Positions 17,907-26,707 of a DNA stretch of 64,000 nt are shown piece by piece. Each line of letters opens with the position of its first letter. Position 1 is the first letter of the stretch. The notes under the pieces were generated by a model. The model made no database searches, was not told where the DNA came from, and was given only the letters and a program-made list of their open reading frames with translations. Source of the DNA: Spirosoma aerolatum (GTDB taxonomy: Bacteria; Bacteroidota; Bacteroidia; Cytophagales; Spirosomataceae); NCBI RefSeq assembly GCF_002056795.1, contig NZ_CP020104.1, positions 7,015,501-7,079,500 on the forward strand. Direction: 5' to 3'. The translations under genes were made by a program, and so were the position numbers.

Positions 17907-19073
17907 TCAATTCAACAAACCTACTGCATCTTTTTTCTTACCAAAACTATCACGAAAAGATGTAAACCTCTTTTCAAAAAGATGATATTGAAAATAAGCA
18001 CCAACGATACTAATTGACCAAGTTAAAATAAAATTAACAATAGGATAATCCCTAAAAAAATGCCCTACTATTGTAATCACCAAGGGATGAGATAAGTAAA
18101 GGGAATATGATATCAAACTTATAGTGGTAATAACCTTTCCATAAAAACTATAATTACTTTTTATAGAATAAAAAAAAGGTATAAACATAGCAATAGCTAG
18201 ACTATTAACAGAAAAAAATACCGTATTTAGAAATAAGCTCACAGAGCCTGTAGGAATGTCTTTTTGAGCATCATAATTATCTATAAAATCAAACTTCAAT
18301 AGTATTAACATCGTTAATAACAGTATAGAAGCCATAATTGCCATTATATTTTTCCTCTTGTGCCACATTTCGCCTGAATAGAACTTGAACAATGCTGCTA
18401 AAACTCCAATCGCTATACTATCGAGCCGTAAAGGCATTACTTTTCTAAATCCTTCATCCCACGGCCAGTCGAAACGCTCTGCAACCCATAATCTGAATAA
18501 AAGAGGGATTAACATAAAGAAAATGATTGTTCTAAACAAAGATGTGTATTTATTGCCTGAAATAAATTGTATTAAAAACATTACAATAGGGAACAATAAA
18601 TAAAACCACTCTTCTATACATAAACTCCAAGAAATACCAAAGAAACTTAAGTGAGGGAAAGTAGGAGTTACATTTTGCAAAAAGAATAGGAAAGGGAATG
18701 GGTTTATAGCTGGAGTAGACTCTAACTTTGGACTTATATAATACAACAACATATAAACACATAACATTAAATAATAGTTAGGTAATGTTCTGAACCAACG
18801 TCGGATAAGGAAAATTTTAATACTATCGAGACTAGTAACAGGATGCTGGTTATGTATCTTGATTAAAATTGTCCCTATCAGGAATCCGCTAAGGACAAAA
18901 AATATTTCTACACCCCATACTGCCCCGTAGATACCACTCGCATTAATAAAAACATTATCCCCCAATGGTCTTATTGTATGCGCTATCAGAACAAGAACTA
19001 TGGCTATACATCTCAATAAATCTAAACCGAAAATTCTACTATTTACGACAGATTGTTCAGTCTCTGACTTCAT
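17907..19073 (-). CDS. Membrane O-acyltransferase family 3 (OafA-like)
   Basis: Integral membrane acyltransferase of 388 residues, of the family that O-acetylates O-antigens and exopolysaccharides. About ten hydrophobic helices are visible. The family motif near the N-terminus is FGLDLLRCIAIVLVLIAHT, with the catalytic-type Arg and His, and EIFFVLSGFLIG follows at about 55-66. A C-terminal HPLVITIVGHFF helix precedes the charged tail FEKRFTSF. There is no SGNH domain, so the protein is the short form. It probably decorates the repeat unit. The gene is clearly AT-rich compared with the flanking housekeeping genes, which fits acquisition by transfer. Confidence 0.88.
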   Translation of the reverse strand: MKSETEQSVVNSRIFGLDLLRCIAIVLVLIAHTIRPLGDNVFINASGIYGAVWGVEIFFVLSGFLIGTILIKIHNQHPVTSLDSIKIFLIRRWFRTLPNYYLMLCVYMLLYYISPKLESTPAINPFPFLFFLQNVTPTFPHLSFFGISWSLCIEEWFYLLFPIVMFLIQFISGNKYTSLFRTIIFFMLIPLLFRLWVAERFDWPWDEGFRKVMPLRLDSIAIGVLAALFKFYSGEMWHKRKNIMAIMASILLLTMLILLKFDFIDNYDAQKDIPTGSVSLFLNTVFFSVNSLAIAMFIPFFYSIKSNYSFYGKVITTISLISYSLYLSHPLVITIVGHFFRDYPIVNFILTWSISIVGAYFQYHLFEKRFTSFRDSFGKKKDAVGLLN

Positions 19074-19469
19074 ATACTATTATTTTATACGCTTTAGTGG
19101 CTAAAGTTACCGCTATCAGGTAAAAGTAAGCTCTGGAGGATTCTGATAAAAGAAATAAGGGTATTTACTTATTCTTTTACTTCTATTCTTTTAATAAATT
19201 GTTGATGTGTTTCATAGTTAATACTAGATCTGAAAATGAAATAGGTAGATGCTAACAGGGCGGCATTAGCCTATTTTTTTTATTGATAAGACCTAGCTTA
19301 TGACATAATTGCTCGACGGTTATCGCATGGAATTTACCGAGAAAGTCCCGACTGGTCTTGCACCATTTGGTGAGTCAGTTTTGGATAGAGGTTAAAATTT
19401 GTTATACTTTCCATAGTTGATATAGTGTGATGACTCCTTGCTTTGAAAACTGATTGTTCGGCTGAACAG
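19074..19469. other. Intergenic region of about 400 bases without a recognised gene
   Basis: AT-rich, with no convincing coding frame or hairpin. On the minus strand, 19261-19385 can be read as a short open piece (KTSRDFLGKFHAITVEQL) that resembles the tail of a transposase, but the match is a weak impression only. The region together with 19728-20151 looks like a site of past insertions between the acyltransferase and the glycosyltransferases. Confidence 0.35.
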
Positions 19470-19727
19470 CTATAATTTTGCCATTCGTTTCAATTCACTG
19501 ATCGTTTCAGAACTATCGCAAAGTTCGGATAGTTTTTCGCTCAGGCTTCTTAAATAGCGTTCGGTAATTAGCCCCTTTTCGGCTAATTCTATATCCTGTA
19601 ATAAGCTATCGATTTTAAAGAAGTCGCCATCTTCCATAATCGTCCGTTTATTGTGAGTGGCATGAGCACAATAATCCTCATCACCTTTGTATTTTATATA
19701 TATCCTCATCTTCTCAAGGCTAATCAT
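19470..19727 (-). CDS. Small hypothetical protein, charged and helical
   Basis: Unrecognised protein of 85 residues (79 if the second ATG at 19707-19709 is used). The N-terminus is short and beta-like (MRIYIKYKGDEDY). The rest is predicted helical and charged, with Leu-rich heptads (SLLQDIELAEKGL, RYLRSLSEKLSELCD). There is no signal peptide or membrane segment. It stands isolated between the acyltransferase gene and a transposase remnant, so it may be a passenger of a mobile element or an orphan. It may also not be expressed. Confidence 0.45.
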   Translation of the reverse strand: MISLEKMRIYIKYKGDEDYCAHATHNKRTIMEDGDFFKIDSLLQDIELAEKGLITERYLRSLSEKLSELCDSSETISELKRMAKL

Positions 19728-19749
19728 AAATTGCTCTCTTTTAAGACTG

Positions 19750-19975
19750 TCAAGCCACCTGACGATACTCGACCGGTATTATAAACTCCAAGGACTGATG
19801 GGGTCGCTCCGTGTTGTATTGCATTAACCAAGTATCTACCGTTTGACGCCCTTGCGATAATTGCTGAATGCCAACGATTAAGCACTTATCGTCGAAAGGT
19901 CCCATTGAAACGTTCATTATAGTGTTCTGAACGGTCCACCATTGCGGTCAAGAATATAATTCCTTTCGACCGCAC
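19750..19975 (-). pseudogene. IS3/IS481-type transposase remnant (decayed)
   Basis: Minus-strand fragment of an rve-type integrase. The C-terminus is clear: VDTWLMQYNTERPHQSLEF followed by IIPVEYRQVA and a stop at 19750. Upstream, in another frame, come GIIFLTAMVDR, joined directly to HYNERFNGTFRR and then a stop. In intact transposases the DDE core of about 70 residues separates the first two motifs and a single frame runs through. Both an internal deletion and a frameshift are therefore visible. No terminal inverted repeats or target duplications were found. Confidence 0.78.
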
Positions 19976-20151
19976 AGTTCGCTCGGCGGACGAACGCCAA
20001 ATGAGGCCGGGATGGACATCGAAAGAAGAACAAACGAACGTCCGCCCCTCAATATTTGAGCATTCCAGTGTTTGGGAGAGCCTTAAACTAACAACTCCAT
20101 TATCCTATTGGTTGGTAGAAATTTAGGGTTGCAATGTAAAAAGCATGTTCA

Positions 20152-21225
20152 TTATATTTTTGGCAACCTATCGATTATACGGACTAAATTTTCAGCGGAT
20201 TGTCTCCAACTATATTTCAACACTTGCTTATAACCTTTTTCTCTTAGTTCTACCTGCAAACGCAAATTCGTAGCTATCTCAACTAATCCTTTTCTGATGC
20301 TATCGATGTCATAAGGATCAACGTACAGACTGGCATCACCACAAACCTCGGGCATGCTGGTCGTATTGGATACCAGCGTAGGACAGCCACATGCCATTGC
20401 TTCAAGAGGGGGGATACCAAAGCCTTCAAAATAAGATGGGTAAGCAAACAGCATGGCATGATGGTACAGGTTAACTAACTCAACATCATCGACATAACCC
20501 GTAAAAATAATGGACTCATCGCCTTCGATAAGGCTCTTAAGTTGCGAATCGGCAAACACTTTATGTTGTTGCCCAACAATGACCAGTTTCGTATCCGTTA
20601 ACCCAGAGGCCCGAAACGCTTTGACCAGTCCGATAAAGTTCTTACGAGGATCAATGGAAGAAACCCCTAGTATATAACGACCATACTTGTTGGGCCTTCT
20701 AACATTAGAGATATCAAAAAAAATGGGAGCAACTTGTTGATATAAAACCTCGATCGAGGATTTGGGAATATCTAGTGTGTAGCTTATATCCTGTCGTGAA
20801 TAGTTGCTAACCGTTAAAACCTGCTTTGATTTCTTAATTATATAAGGAATAAATAATTGATAAGTAGTAGCAAACTTCTTAGAATACCATTCTGGGTGGT
20901 GCATAAAAGATATGTCATGAACCACTACTATGTTGTTCTTTAAAATGACAGGCGCAGTATTGCACAAATTGACTAATAAATGATTCCTTCTTTGCTTAAG
21001 CAATAAAGGTAGCTCAATCTGTTCCCATAAATGCCCCGTATAGGTACCAATAGTTTCAACCTCTAATAAAGATGCGACTTCCCGGTGTATTACATTCCTA
21101 GGAGCAATAAAACGGATAGAAATATCTATTGCTTTCAATGCTTTTGACAACTCAATGGCAAATCGTTGAACTCCTGTAATAGGTTGAGTTAAGAAGCGAG
21201 CATTAATTAGTACGTTGTCTGTCAA
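20152..21225 (-). CDS. Glycosyltransferase family 4, paralogue A
   Basis: GT-B glycosyltransferase of 357 residues. The N-terminal acceptor domain starts VLINARFLTQPITGVQRFA, and the C-terminal donor domain has ILGVSSIDPRKNFIGLVKAF and the E-x7-E motif FEGFGIPPLEAMACG. The frame has no ATG near its beginning; a TTG at 21223-21225 aligns with the start of the neighbouring paralogue and is used. Residues about 177-312 are encoded by a 407-base tract identical to one in the next gene upstream, whereas the flanking parts are diverged. It follows the other GT4 gene by 13 bases in the same unit. Donor and linkage are unknown. Confidence 0.85.
   Translation of the reverse strand: MTDNVLINARFLTQPITGVQRFAIELSKALKAIDISIRFIAPRNVIHREVASLLEVETIGTYTGHLWEQIELPLLLKQRRNHLLVNLCNTAPVILKNNIVVVHDISFMHHPEWYSKKFATTYQLFIPYIIKKSKQVLTVSNYSRQDISYTLDIPKSSIEVLYQQVAPIFFDISNVRRPNKYGRYILGVSSIDPRKNFIGLVKAFRASGLTDTKLVIVGQQHKVFADSQLKSLIEGDESIIFTGYVDDVELVNLYHHAMLFAYPSYFEGFGIPPLEAMACGCPTLVSNTTSMPEVCGDASLYVDPYDIDSIRKGLVEIATNLRLQVELREKGYKQVLKYSWRQSAENLVRIIDRLPKI
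20288..20694 (-). repeat. 407-bp perfect direct repeat, copy 1 (in GT4 paralogue A)
   Basis: Identical base for base to 21381-21787 (constant offset of 1093, no indel). The first mismatch beyond each end is at 20287/21380 (T versus C) and 20695/21788 (C versus G). It encodes from PNKYGRYILG to DIDSIRKGL, i.e. almost the whole donor-binding domain. Confidence 0.97.
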
Positions 21226-21238
21226 GTTACCACAAGAG

Positions 21239-22321
21239 TTATGAGCTTTTCTTTACTGCCTTTTCAATTATATCAGCAAATTGCCTGGACACATCTTGAT
21301 TTATAAAATACTGTACCCGGCTATAGCCACGCGTCACCATCTGCTCACGTAAAACAACGTCAGAAATAGCGCGAATCAACCCTTTTCTGATGCTATCGAT
21401 GTCATAAGGATCAACGTACAGACTGGCATCACCACAAACCTCGGGCATGCTGGTCGTATTGGATACCAGCGTAGGACAGCCACATGCCATTGCTTCAAGA
21501 GGGGGGATACCAAAGCCTTCAAAATAAGATGGGTAAGCAAACAGCATGGCATGATGGTACAGGTTAACTAACTCAACATCATCGACATAACCCGTAAAAA
21601 TAATGGACTCATCGCCTTCGATAAGGCTCTTAAGTTGCGAATCGGCAAACACTTTATGTTGTTGCCCAACAATGACCAGTTTCGTATCCGTTAACCCAGA
21701 GGCCCGAAACGCTTTGACCAGTCCGATAAAGTTCTTACGAGGATCAATGGAAGAAACCCCTAGTATATAACGACCATACTTGTTGGGGTAATCCTTGCGA
21801 GGAGCAGCCAAAAATTTCTCTGCAACTGTAGGATAGATTAAATCTATATTGTCAGCAGATATACCAAATGTTTTAACTATATCCTGTTTTGAATACTCAC
21901 TAATTGTAATTATATGCAAAGCACGTCTCGCTACCAACGGAACAATGGTATTAAAAATAAACGAAAAAGTCTTCGAATACCAATTGCGATTGTGAAAAAA
22001 AGCTAGATCTAAAACCGCTACTATATTTTTCGAGTATATGACAGGCGCTTCATTACCAAGACTTATTAACAAAGGAAAGCCCTGTTTAGACAAATATATA
22101 GGTAACTCTACTTGCTCCCAAAATAATCCATTCTGGGAATACCCAATAATAACAACGTTCAGTTCTTTAGCTACTTCATGATGAATAATTCGATTAGGAC
22201 ACACAAAAATAACATCAGGAAAGTTTTTTTTTATTTCAAAACACAATCCTATTGCAAACCTCTGTGTCCCTGTTAATTGCTGAGTTAAGAACCTCGCATT
22301 TACTACTATATTTGCTGCCAT
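21239..22321 (-). CDS. Glycosyltransferase family 4, paralogue B
   Basis: GT-B glycosyltransferase of 360 residues, paralogous to the 20152-21225 product. It begins MAANIVVNARFLTQQLTGTQ (ATG 22319-22321, two codons inside a TTG). The acceptor domain is only moderately similar to paralogue A, but the donor domain between PNKYGRYILG and DIDSIRKGL is identical at protein and DNA level. The last 45 residues diverge again. An identical donor domain predicts the same nucleotide sugar, while different N-termini predict different acceptors, so the two may add the same sugar at successive positions. A 584-base gap precedes the gene, which may hold its own promoter. Confidence 0.86.
   Translation of the reverse strand: MAANIVVNARFLTQQLTGTQRFAIGLCFEIKKNFPDVIFVCPNRIIHHEVAKELNVVIIGYSQNGLFWEQVELPIYLSKQGFPLLISLGNEAPVIYSKNIVAVLDLAFFHNRNWYSKTFSFIFNTIVPLVARRALHIITISEYSKQDIVKTFGISADNIDLIYPTVAEKFLAAPRKDYPNKYGRYILGVSSIDPRKNFIGLVKAFRASGLTDTKLVIVGQQHKVFADSQLKSLIEGDESIIFTGYVDDVELVNLYHHAMLFAYPSYFEGFGIPPLEAMACGCPTLVSNTTSMPEVCGDASLYVDPYDIDSIRKGLIRAISDVVLREQMVTRGYSRVQYFINQDVSRQFADIIEKAVKKSS
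21381..21787 (-). repeat. 407-bp perfect direct repeat, copy 2 (in GT4 paralogue B)
   Basis: Partner of 20288-20694. The flanking coding sequence on both sides is strongly diverged, so the perfect identity must postdate the gene duplication. Confidence 0.97.
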
Positions 22322-22905
22322 AGACAATCAATTCTTACGCTTGTTTAACTGATTCATAACTACCTCATAACTTAAATATATACTTTTTCCAAATAGAAAA
22401 CTAATTATAATTAATATAGTAACTTATACCACCAAACATTACCAATCGTCAAAGCATAATGACAGCTATCAATTGAATAAAACTTTACTGCATCCTAGCT
22501 ATACCATATTTTCAACCGATAGCACATTTGTTTAACAGCTAAAAATTTCGTAAGCTTTTACGTCATGTCCAAAAGTTAAAAATAAGTAAACACCTAAGCT
22601 TAGCTATCGACATATCAGCAACTTTCGAACACCTTAAATCCTGAAGAAATATAATAAGTCTTTTAGAAAAAAAAAGATTTGATAAAACGTAACAAAGAAT
22701 TTAACATTGGTCAATATTTTAACTCTGTTGCCAAAACTAAAAATTTTAACTAGATTGATTTCAACAACATTGTCTCTCTGTAATCAATGTTTTGACTTAA
22801 GCGACCATATGGCACATATTTATACCACTACAAATATACACGGTAAGTTTGTAATGGTATAATAAATTGATTCATTGAGTCCACTCTATCCACAAACTGA
22901 TGAGG
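22322..22905. other. AT-rich intergenic region, 584 bases, no gene seen
   Basis: Very AT-rich with many A and T runs and no coding frame or convincing stem-loop. It separates the Wzy-like gene from the GT4 pair and probably carries an unrecognised promoter for the GT4 genes, or represents decayed DNA. Confidence 0.5.
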
Positions 22906-24141
22906 TCATTCACCAATCAAATCACTCATTCTTAGCTTATTGTAAGCTATACCTAATAATAACCATAGAGCAGGATAAGCGTATTCTGCCACACTGACCA
23001 TCATTATAATGTAAGTCGTAATTAATGCGATTTTAATACCTAAGTCATGTTCTTGAAGCTTTAGTATCGGGTAAACAAATAAAAATGTAAATACTGCAAA
23101 CCCTACAATCCCTCCATTGACTAACAATGTAGATAACCAGTCCGTAGATCGAACAACGCCAAAGCCGAGGCCAAAAATTTTTACAGGAAATGGCAAAGAC
23201 CAGAAGTATTGAAAATGATAATAGAAGTTTTCACCTCGTTCAACACCTGATTGATTCTCCTGATTAAGCTTGTCCACTACAGCTTCTTTAATAAAGAATT
23301 CGATAACTTCATCCGGAATTACGACAAAGGCAATTAAAGCTATTACCAAGATCACAATGATGGCTTTAATTCGTTGATTTGTTAGTAGTAAATGGCTAAT
23401 TCCCCATATAGCTAGCCCCATCACAAATGAGCCTGAAAGAGTTAGAGCTAATGAAATCAACAAAACCGTTGCTAACCTATATACCTTACGATAAACAAAA
23501 TATATACAAAACGGCAATATCGAAAATACAAACATTGAGGCTTCCCCAGTTGCACTGACAAAGCGACTTACACGAATACCAGCTACTGCTATCGTTTGGA
23601 ATTGTGCAGGGTTCAAATCATCATTACCAAAGATACGGTTAGAGATAAAATCTCCATCTTTACCAAATACCAAATAAAAAATCCATTTATAAAAACCGAA
23701 AGCGATAAATATATACAGTGCTAATATTAAATGCTTATCATGGCTATCTGTATAATAAGTCCATACAAAAATGAATATTAAAAACGAGGCAATTAAATAA
23801 AGTGATTGCGTAAACAAACTGTTACGTAAAATCATACTTAACTCGTTACTTACAAAAACTAAACCACTTTTTGAAGGTAGATTTGTAAAAAAAATCAGTA
23901 CAAATTGCGAGAGAACTGTTAGAGTCCCGTATATGACAAAAAAAAAGATAAGTCTCTGAATAAATAACTTACCTTTATCCCCATATCCGAATAAAGGGAC
24001 CAAAAAGCTAGTAAATGCTAGCAAAAAAGCTGGGGTAGTCCCTTTTACAACGTTCGTTACAACAAAAGACGTTACGAAAAAGCAGTAAAGCCATACGTTT
24101 AAATAACTGGCTCCGTCCAGATGATATTTTTTCTCTAACAC
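22906..24141 (-). CDS. O-antigen/exopolysaccharide polymerase (Wzy-like)
   Basis: Polytopic inner-membrane protein of 411 residues with about ten to eleven hydrophobic helices and one large periplasmic loop at roughly 285-320 that contains NQSGVERGENFYYHFQYFW. This layout fits Wzy polymerases, which link lipid-carried repeat units in the periplasm; sequence conservation in the family is too low for a motif call. The frame opens with GTG 24139-24141, and no ATG gives a complete first helix. It is markedly AT-rich, as wzy genes usually are. It is the only polymerase candidate in the locus. Confidence 0.75.
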   Translation of the reverse strand: MLEKKYHLDGASYLNVWLYCFFVTSFVVTNVVKGTTPAFLLAFTSFLVPLFGYGDKGKLFIQRLIFFFVIYGTLTVLSQFVLIFFTNLPSKSGLVFVSNELSMILRNSLFTQSLYLIASFLIFIFVWTYYTDSHDKHLILALYIFIAFGFYKWIFYLVFGKDGDFISNRIFGNDDLNPAQFQTIAVAGIRVSRFVSATGEASMFVFSILPFCIYFVYRKVYRLATVLLISLALTLSGSFVMGLAIWGISHLLLTNQRIKAIIVILVIALIAFVVIPDEVIEFFIKEAVVDKLNQENQSGVERGENFYYHFQYFWSLPFPVKIFGLGFGVVRSTDWLSTLLVNGGIVGFAVFTFLFVYPILKLQEHDLGIKIALITTYIIMMVSVAEYAYPALWLLLGIAYNKLRMSDLIGE

Positions 24142-24231
24142 TAGTATTATCGTGACTAACTATGAGTAATTATTTATTCCTACTGACTTCAAAAACTCAA
24201 AGAAGTTATCTCAGACATATTGTTTACCATC

Positions 24232-25185
24232 CTACACTCCTTTGATCAAGGACTTTATTTTTGCAGCTGTTTTATCTGATAGTTTTACATTTTTTATAAT
24301 AGGGGCCATGCAATAAGCACCTAAAAAAAGTAGACGCTCCTTAAATCTCAGTATATTAAAATACCGCCATTTATCTGAGAAGCTATATAATTTACGCAGT
24401 TCAAACCAAAAAAGTGCATGTTGTAATACCATGTACTTTTGCCCTGTAAAATAGCTTCGGTAAAACGCATTGCGCCGTTGAGTAGAGTCCTTAATTAAAT
24501 AGAATGTGTTACAGGTCGCAACCATCACTCGTAAGTACGAATGGTGATAGCCTGCATGGCCTTCAGCTGATACAATTTTGTTTCGTGATACATAAATTGG
24601 ATGACCTTCTTCGTATAACTTCACGTAGTAGGTCATCACAGGCAACAGATTCACAATGTTTGTGTACGATATTCTGATCTGCTCCTGTAGTAAATCCGTT
24701 TTAAAAATACTACCTGGGACAAAAGTCGGGACACTGAAATAAGGAAAATCTCGTTTTAATAAATTAGCAGGTGTGTCGTGCATACCTCCTTCCGGCCAAG
24801 TGAAACCGGCAGCCCAACCAACCATTATTGCGGCTACTTCGTCCTTGGCTAATTCATCCAAGACGTCATCACAAACTGAAAAGTCAAAATTATCATCATC
24901 ACATAAAATCCAAGTATAAAGCCCATTACTTAATTCGGCAGCTCGGAGTACATTCGCATCACCACCAATATTTATTTTATTTTTAATGTAGTAAAGGCCA
25001 GGGAATTTATTCGCATAACGCTGATAAATTTCATACGTATTGTCATCAGAACAATTATCTAAAATTGTAATTGAAAACTGTACAAAAGGACACCCTATTA
25101 ATTGCCGTAATGTATTATTGAGATGAGCAGAACGATTATAAGTTATAATGAATATTTCTAACAGATCTCTACTTGCAGATTGCAT
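24232..25185 (-). CDS. Glycosyltransferase family 2 (GT-A)
   Basis: Inverting GT-A glycosyltransferase of 317 residues. The nucleotide-binding beginning is LEIFIITYNRSAHLNNTLRQ and the metal-binding DxD-type motif appears as WILCDDDNFD at about residue 90-100. Segments rich in aromatic and basic residues towards the C-terminus could associate with the membrane. It lies directly downstream of the hairpin that follows rfbH, so it may start a separate transcript with the Wzy-like gene. It could transfer the CDP-activated sugar made by the preceding cassette, but the donor cannot be read from the sequence. Confidence 0.85.
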   Translation of the reverse strand: MQSASRDLLEIFIITYNRSAHLNNTLRQLIGCPFVQFSITILDNCSDDNTYEIYQRYANKFPGLYYIKNKINIGGDANVLRAAELSNGLYTWILCDDDNFDFSVCDDVLDELAKDEVAAIMVGWAAGFTWPEGGMHDTPANLLKRDFPYFSVPTFVPGSIFKTDLLQEQIRISYTNIVNLLPVMTYYVKLYEEGHPIYVSRNKIVSAEGHAGYHHSYLRVMVATCNTFYLIKDSTQRRNAFYRSYFTGQKYMVLQHALFWFELRKLYSFSDKWRYFNILRFKERLLFLGAYCMAPIIKNVKLSDKTAAKIKSLIKGV

Positions 25186-25222
25186 GCGACGTTGTCATTT
25201 CTTGGGTAAAAATTAACCTGTT

Positions 25223-25270
25223 AACTATCAGGCTCGACGAATGGATATCTACTCGCCGAGCCTGATAGTT
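25223..25270 (-). terminator. Inverted repeat after rfbH
   Basis: Perfect 14-base arms AACTATCAGGCTCG (25223-25236) and CGAGCCTGATAGTT (25257-25270) with a 20-base loop, starting 4 bases after the rfbH stop. It should end or attenuate the CDP-sugar transcript. There is no strong T-run on the minus strand, so read-through is possible. Confidence 0.65.
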
Positions 25271-25274
25271 GCAA

Positions 25275-26594
25275 TTATCCCTTGATATAATCCCCTAAAA
25301 TTTCTGCAATATAATTATAATGATTTTCGCTAAGGCCAGGCCATACACCTAACCAAAATGAATTGTTCATAATTATATCCGTATTTTTCAAATCACCAAC
25401 AATGCGATGTTCAATACCTTTATATGCCGGTTGACGGATTAAATTACCTGCAAATAATAAACGAGTTCCTATTTTATTATCTTCTAGATATTTTATCAAA
25501 TCGCTTCGCTCAATCCTAGCTTCTTTCCGAATAGTCAGCATGAAACCAAACCAGCTCGGCTCGCTTTTAGGAGTAGCTTCAGGCAGGATAAAATACTCTT
25601 CAAAGGGTTTAAGCGCATTATATAGCAACTTGTGATTTTCTCTTCTTTTTTCAACAAATGTATCTGCTTTCTGTAGTTGGCTTAATCCTATGGCAGCCTG
25701 CATATCAGTAACTTTAAGATTAAACCCAATATGTGAATAGGTATATTTATGGTCATAACCATAGGGTAAATCGCCTAATTGCCATTCAAATCGCTTGCGG
25801 CATGTATTGTCTTTACCTGTTTCGCAATAACAGTCCCGCCCCCAATCCCGAAAACTCTCAACAATCATTTTGAGCCTTGGATTATTTATCAGCACTGCCC
25901 CTCCTTCACCCATAGTAATATGGTGAGCAGGATAGAAGGAAACAGTTGCCAAATCGCCAAATGTACCTGTTTTCCGGCCCTGATAAGTCGCCCCTAACGA
26001 ATCACAATCATCTTCAATAACCCACAAGTTATATTTTTTTGCGACCGCCATAACCGTTTCCAAGTCAAATGGATTACCAAGCGAATGGGCAATCATGATC
26101 GCTTTTGTCTTTGGAGTTACAGCAGCTTCAATCAATTCAGACTTAACATTGTACGTTGGTATATCAACATCAATAAATACAGGAATGGCTCCATATTGAA
26201 TCATGGGATTCACTGTTGTTGGAAAGCCTGCGGCAACTGTTATCACTTCATCACCTGGCTTTATCTGTCGCTCTTTTAAAGAGGCAGAAGTCAATGCATA
26301 AAATGCACATAGATTAGCCGATGATCCTGAGTTTACCAATACAGAAGATTTAGCACCAAAATATTTGGCAAATTCATATTCAAATTTCTTACCATATCGC
26401 CCTGTTGTTAACCAGCCATCCATTATAGCATCAATACCATATAAAAGATCATTGGTATCTAATACTTTCCCTGTTACTGGAATGTAGTCTACGCCTGGAA
26501 CAATCGGTTTACCAGTCTTTTCTTTTAATGACTGGGTAAGTTGTTCTTCTAATAATGCGTCAATGTTTTTTAGTTTTTGCTTCGTAGATTCCAT
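25275..26594 (-). CDS. rfbH: CDP-4-keto-6-deoxy-D-glucose-3-dehydrase (E1, RfbH/DdhC type)
   Basis: PMP- and [2Fe-2S]-dependent dehydrase that removes the 3-OH of CDP-4-keto-6-deoxyglucose, the committed step to 3,6-dideoxyhexoses. It belongs to the DegT/StrS aminotransferase fold, 439 residues. The PLP lysine is replaced by histidine (H224 in [12 protein letters not shown]), as in known E1 enzymes. The iron-sulphur ligands fit the E1 signature C-x57-C-x1-C-x7-C exactly: C197, C255, C257 and C265, in DDCDSLG and [17 protein letters not shown] 26592-26594 is preferred to a TTG one codon upstream. The usual partner reductase E3 is not encoded in this window. It ends the CDP-sugar cassette. Confidence 0.93.
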   Translation of the reverse strand: MESTKQKLKNIDALLEEQLTQSLKEKTGKPIVPGVDYIPVTGKVLDTNDLLYGIDAIMDGWLTTGRYGKKFEYEFAKYFGAKSSVLVNSGSSANLCAFYALTSASLKERQIKPGDEVITVAAGFPTTVNPMIQYGAIPVFIDVDIPTYNVKSELIEAAVTPKTKAIMIAHSLGNPFDLETVMAVAKKYNLWVIEDDCDSLGATYQGRKTGTFGDLATVSFYPAHHITMGEGGAVLINNPRLKMIVESFRDWGRDCYCETGKDNTCRKRFEWQLGDLPYGYDHKYTYSHIGFNLKVTDMQAAIGLSQLQKADTFVEKRRENHKLLYNALKPFEEYFILPEATPKSEPSWFGFMLTIRKEARIERSDLIKYLEDNKIGTRLLFAGNLIRQPAYKGIEHRIVGDLKNTDIIMNNSFWLGVWPGLSENHYNYIAEILGDYIKG

Positions 26595-26707
26595 CAATTG
26601 ACATAGTTAAAACCACTACACTTTTAAAGGCCTTCTATTAAACGAGCTCGATACAAACTCTATCTAAAAGCCCTATTTTTTCATTATAACTACATTTTTA
26701 TTATCGA

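Noticed and set aside
19261..19385. Possible second transposase tail (KTSRDFLGKFHAITVEQL)
   Set aside because: Only a vague resemblance, with no supporting motif; mentioned in the gap entry but not called.
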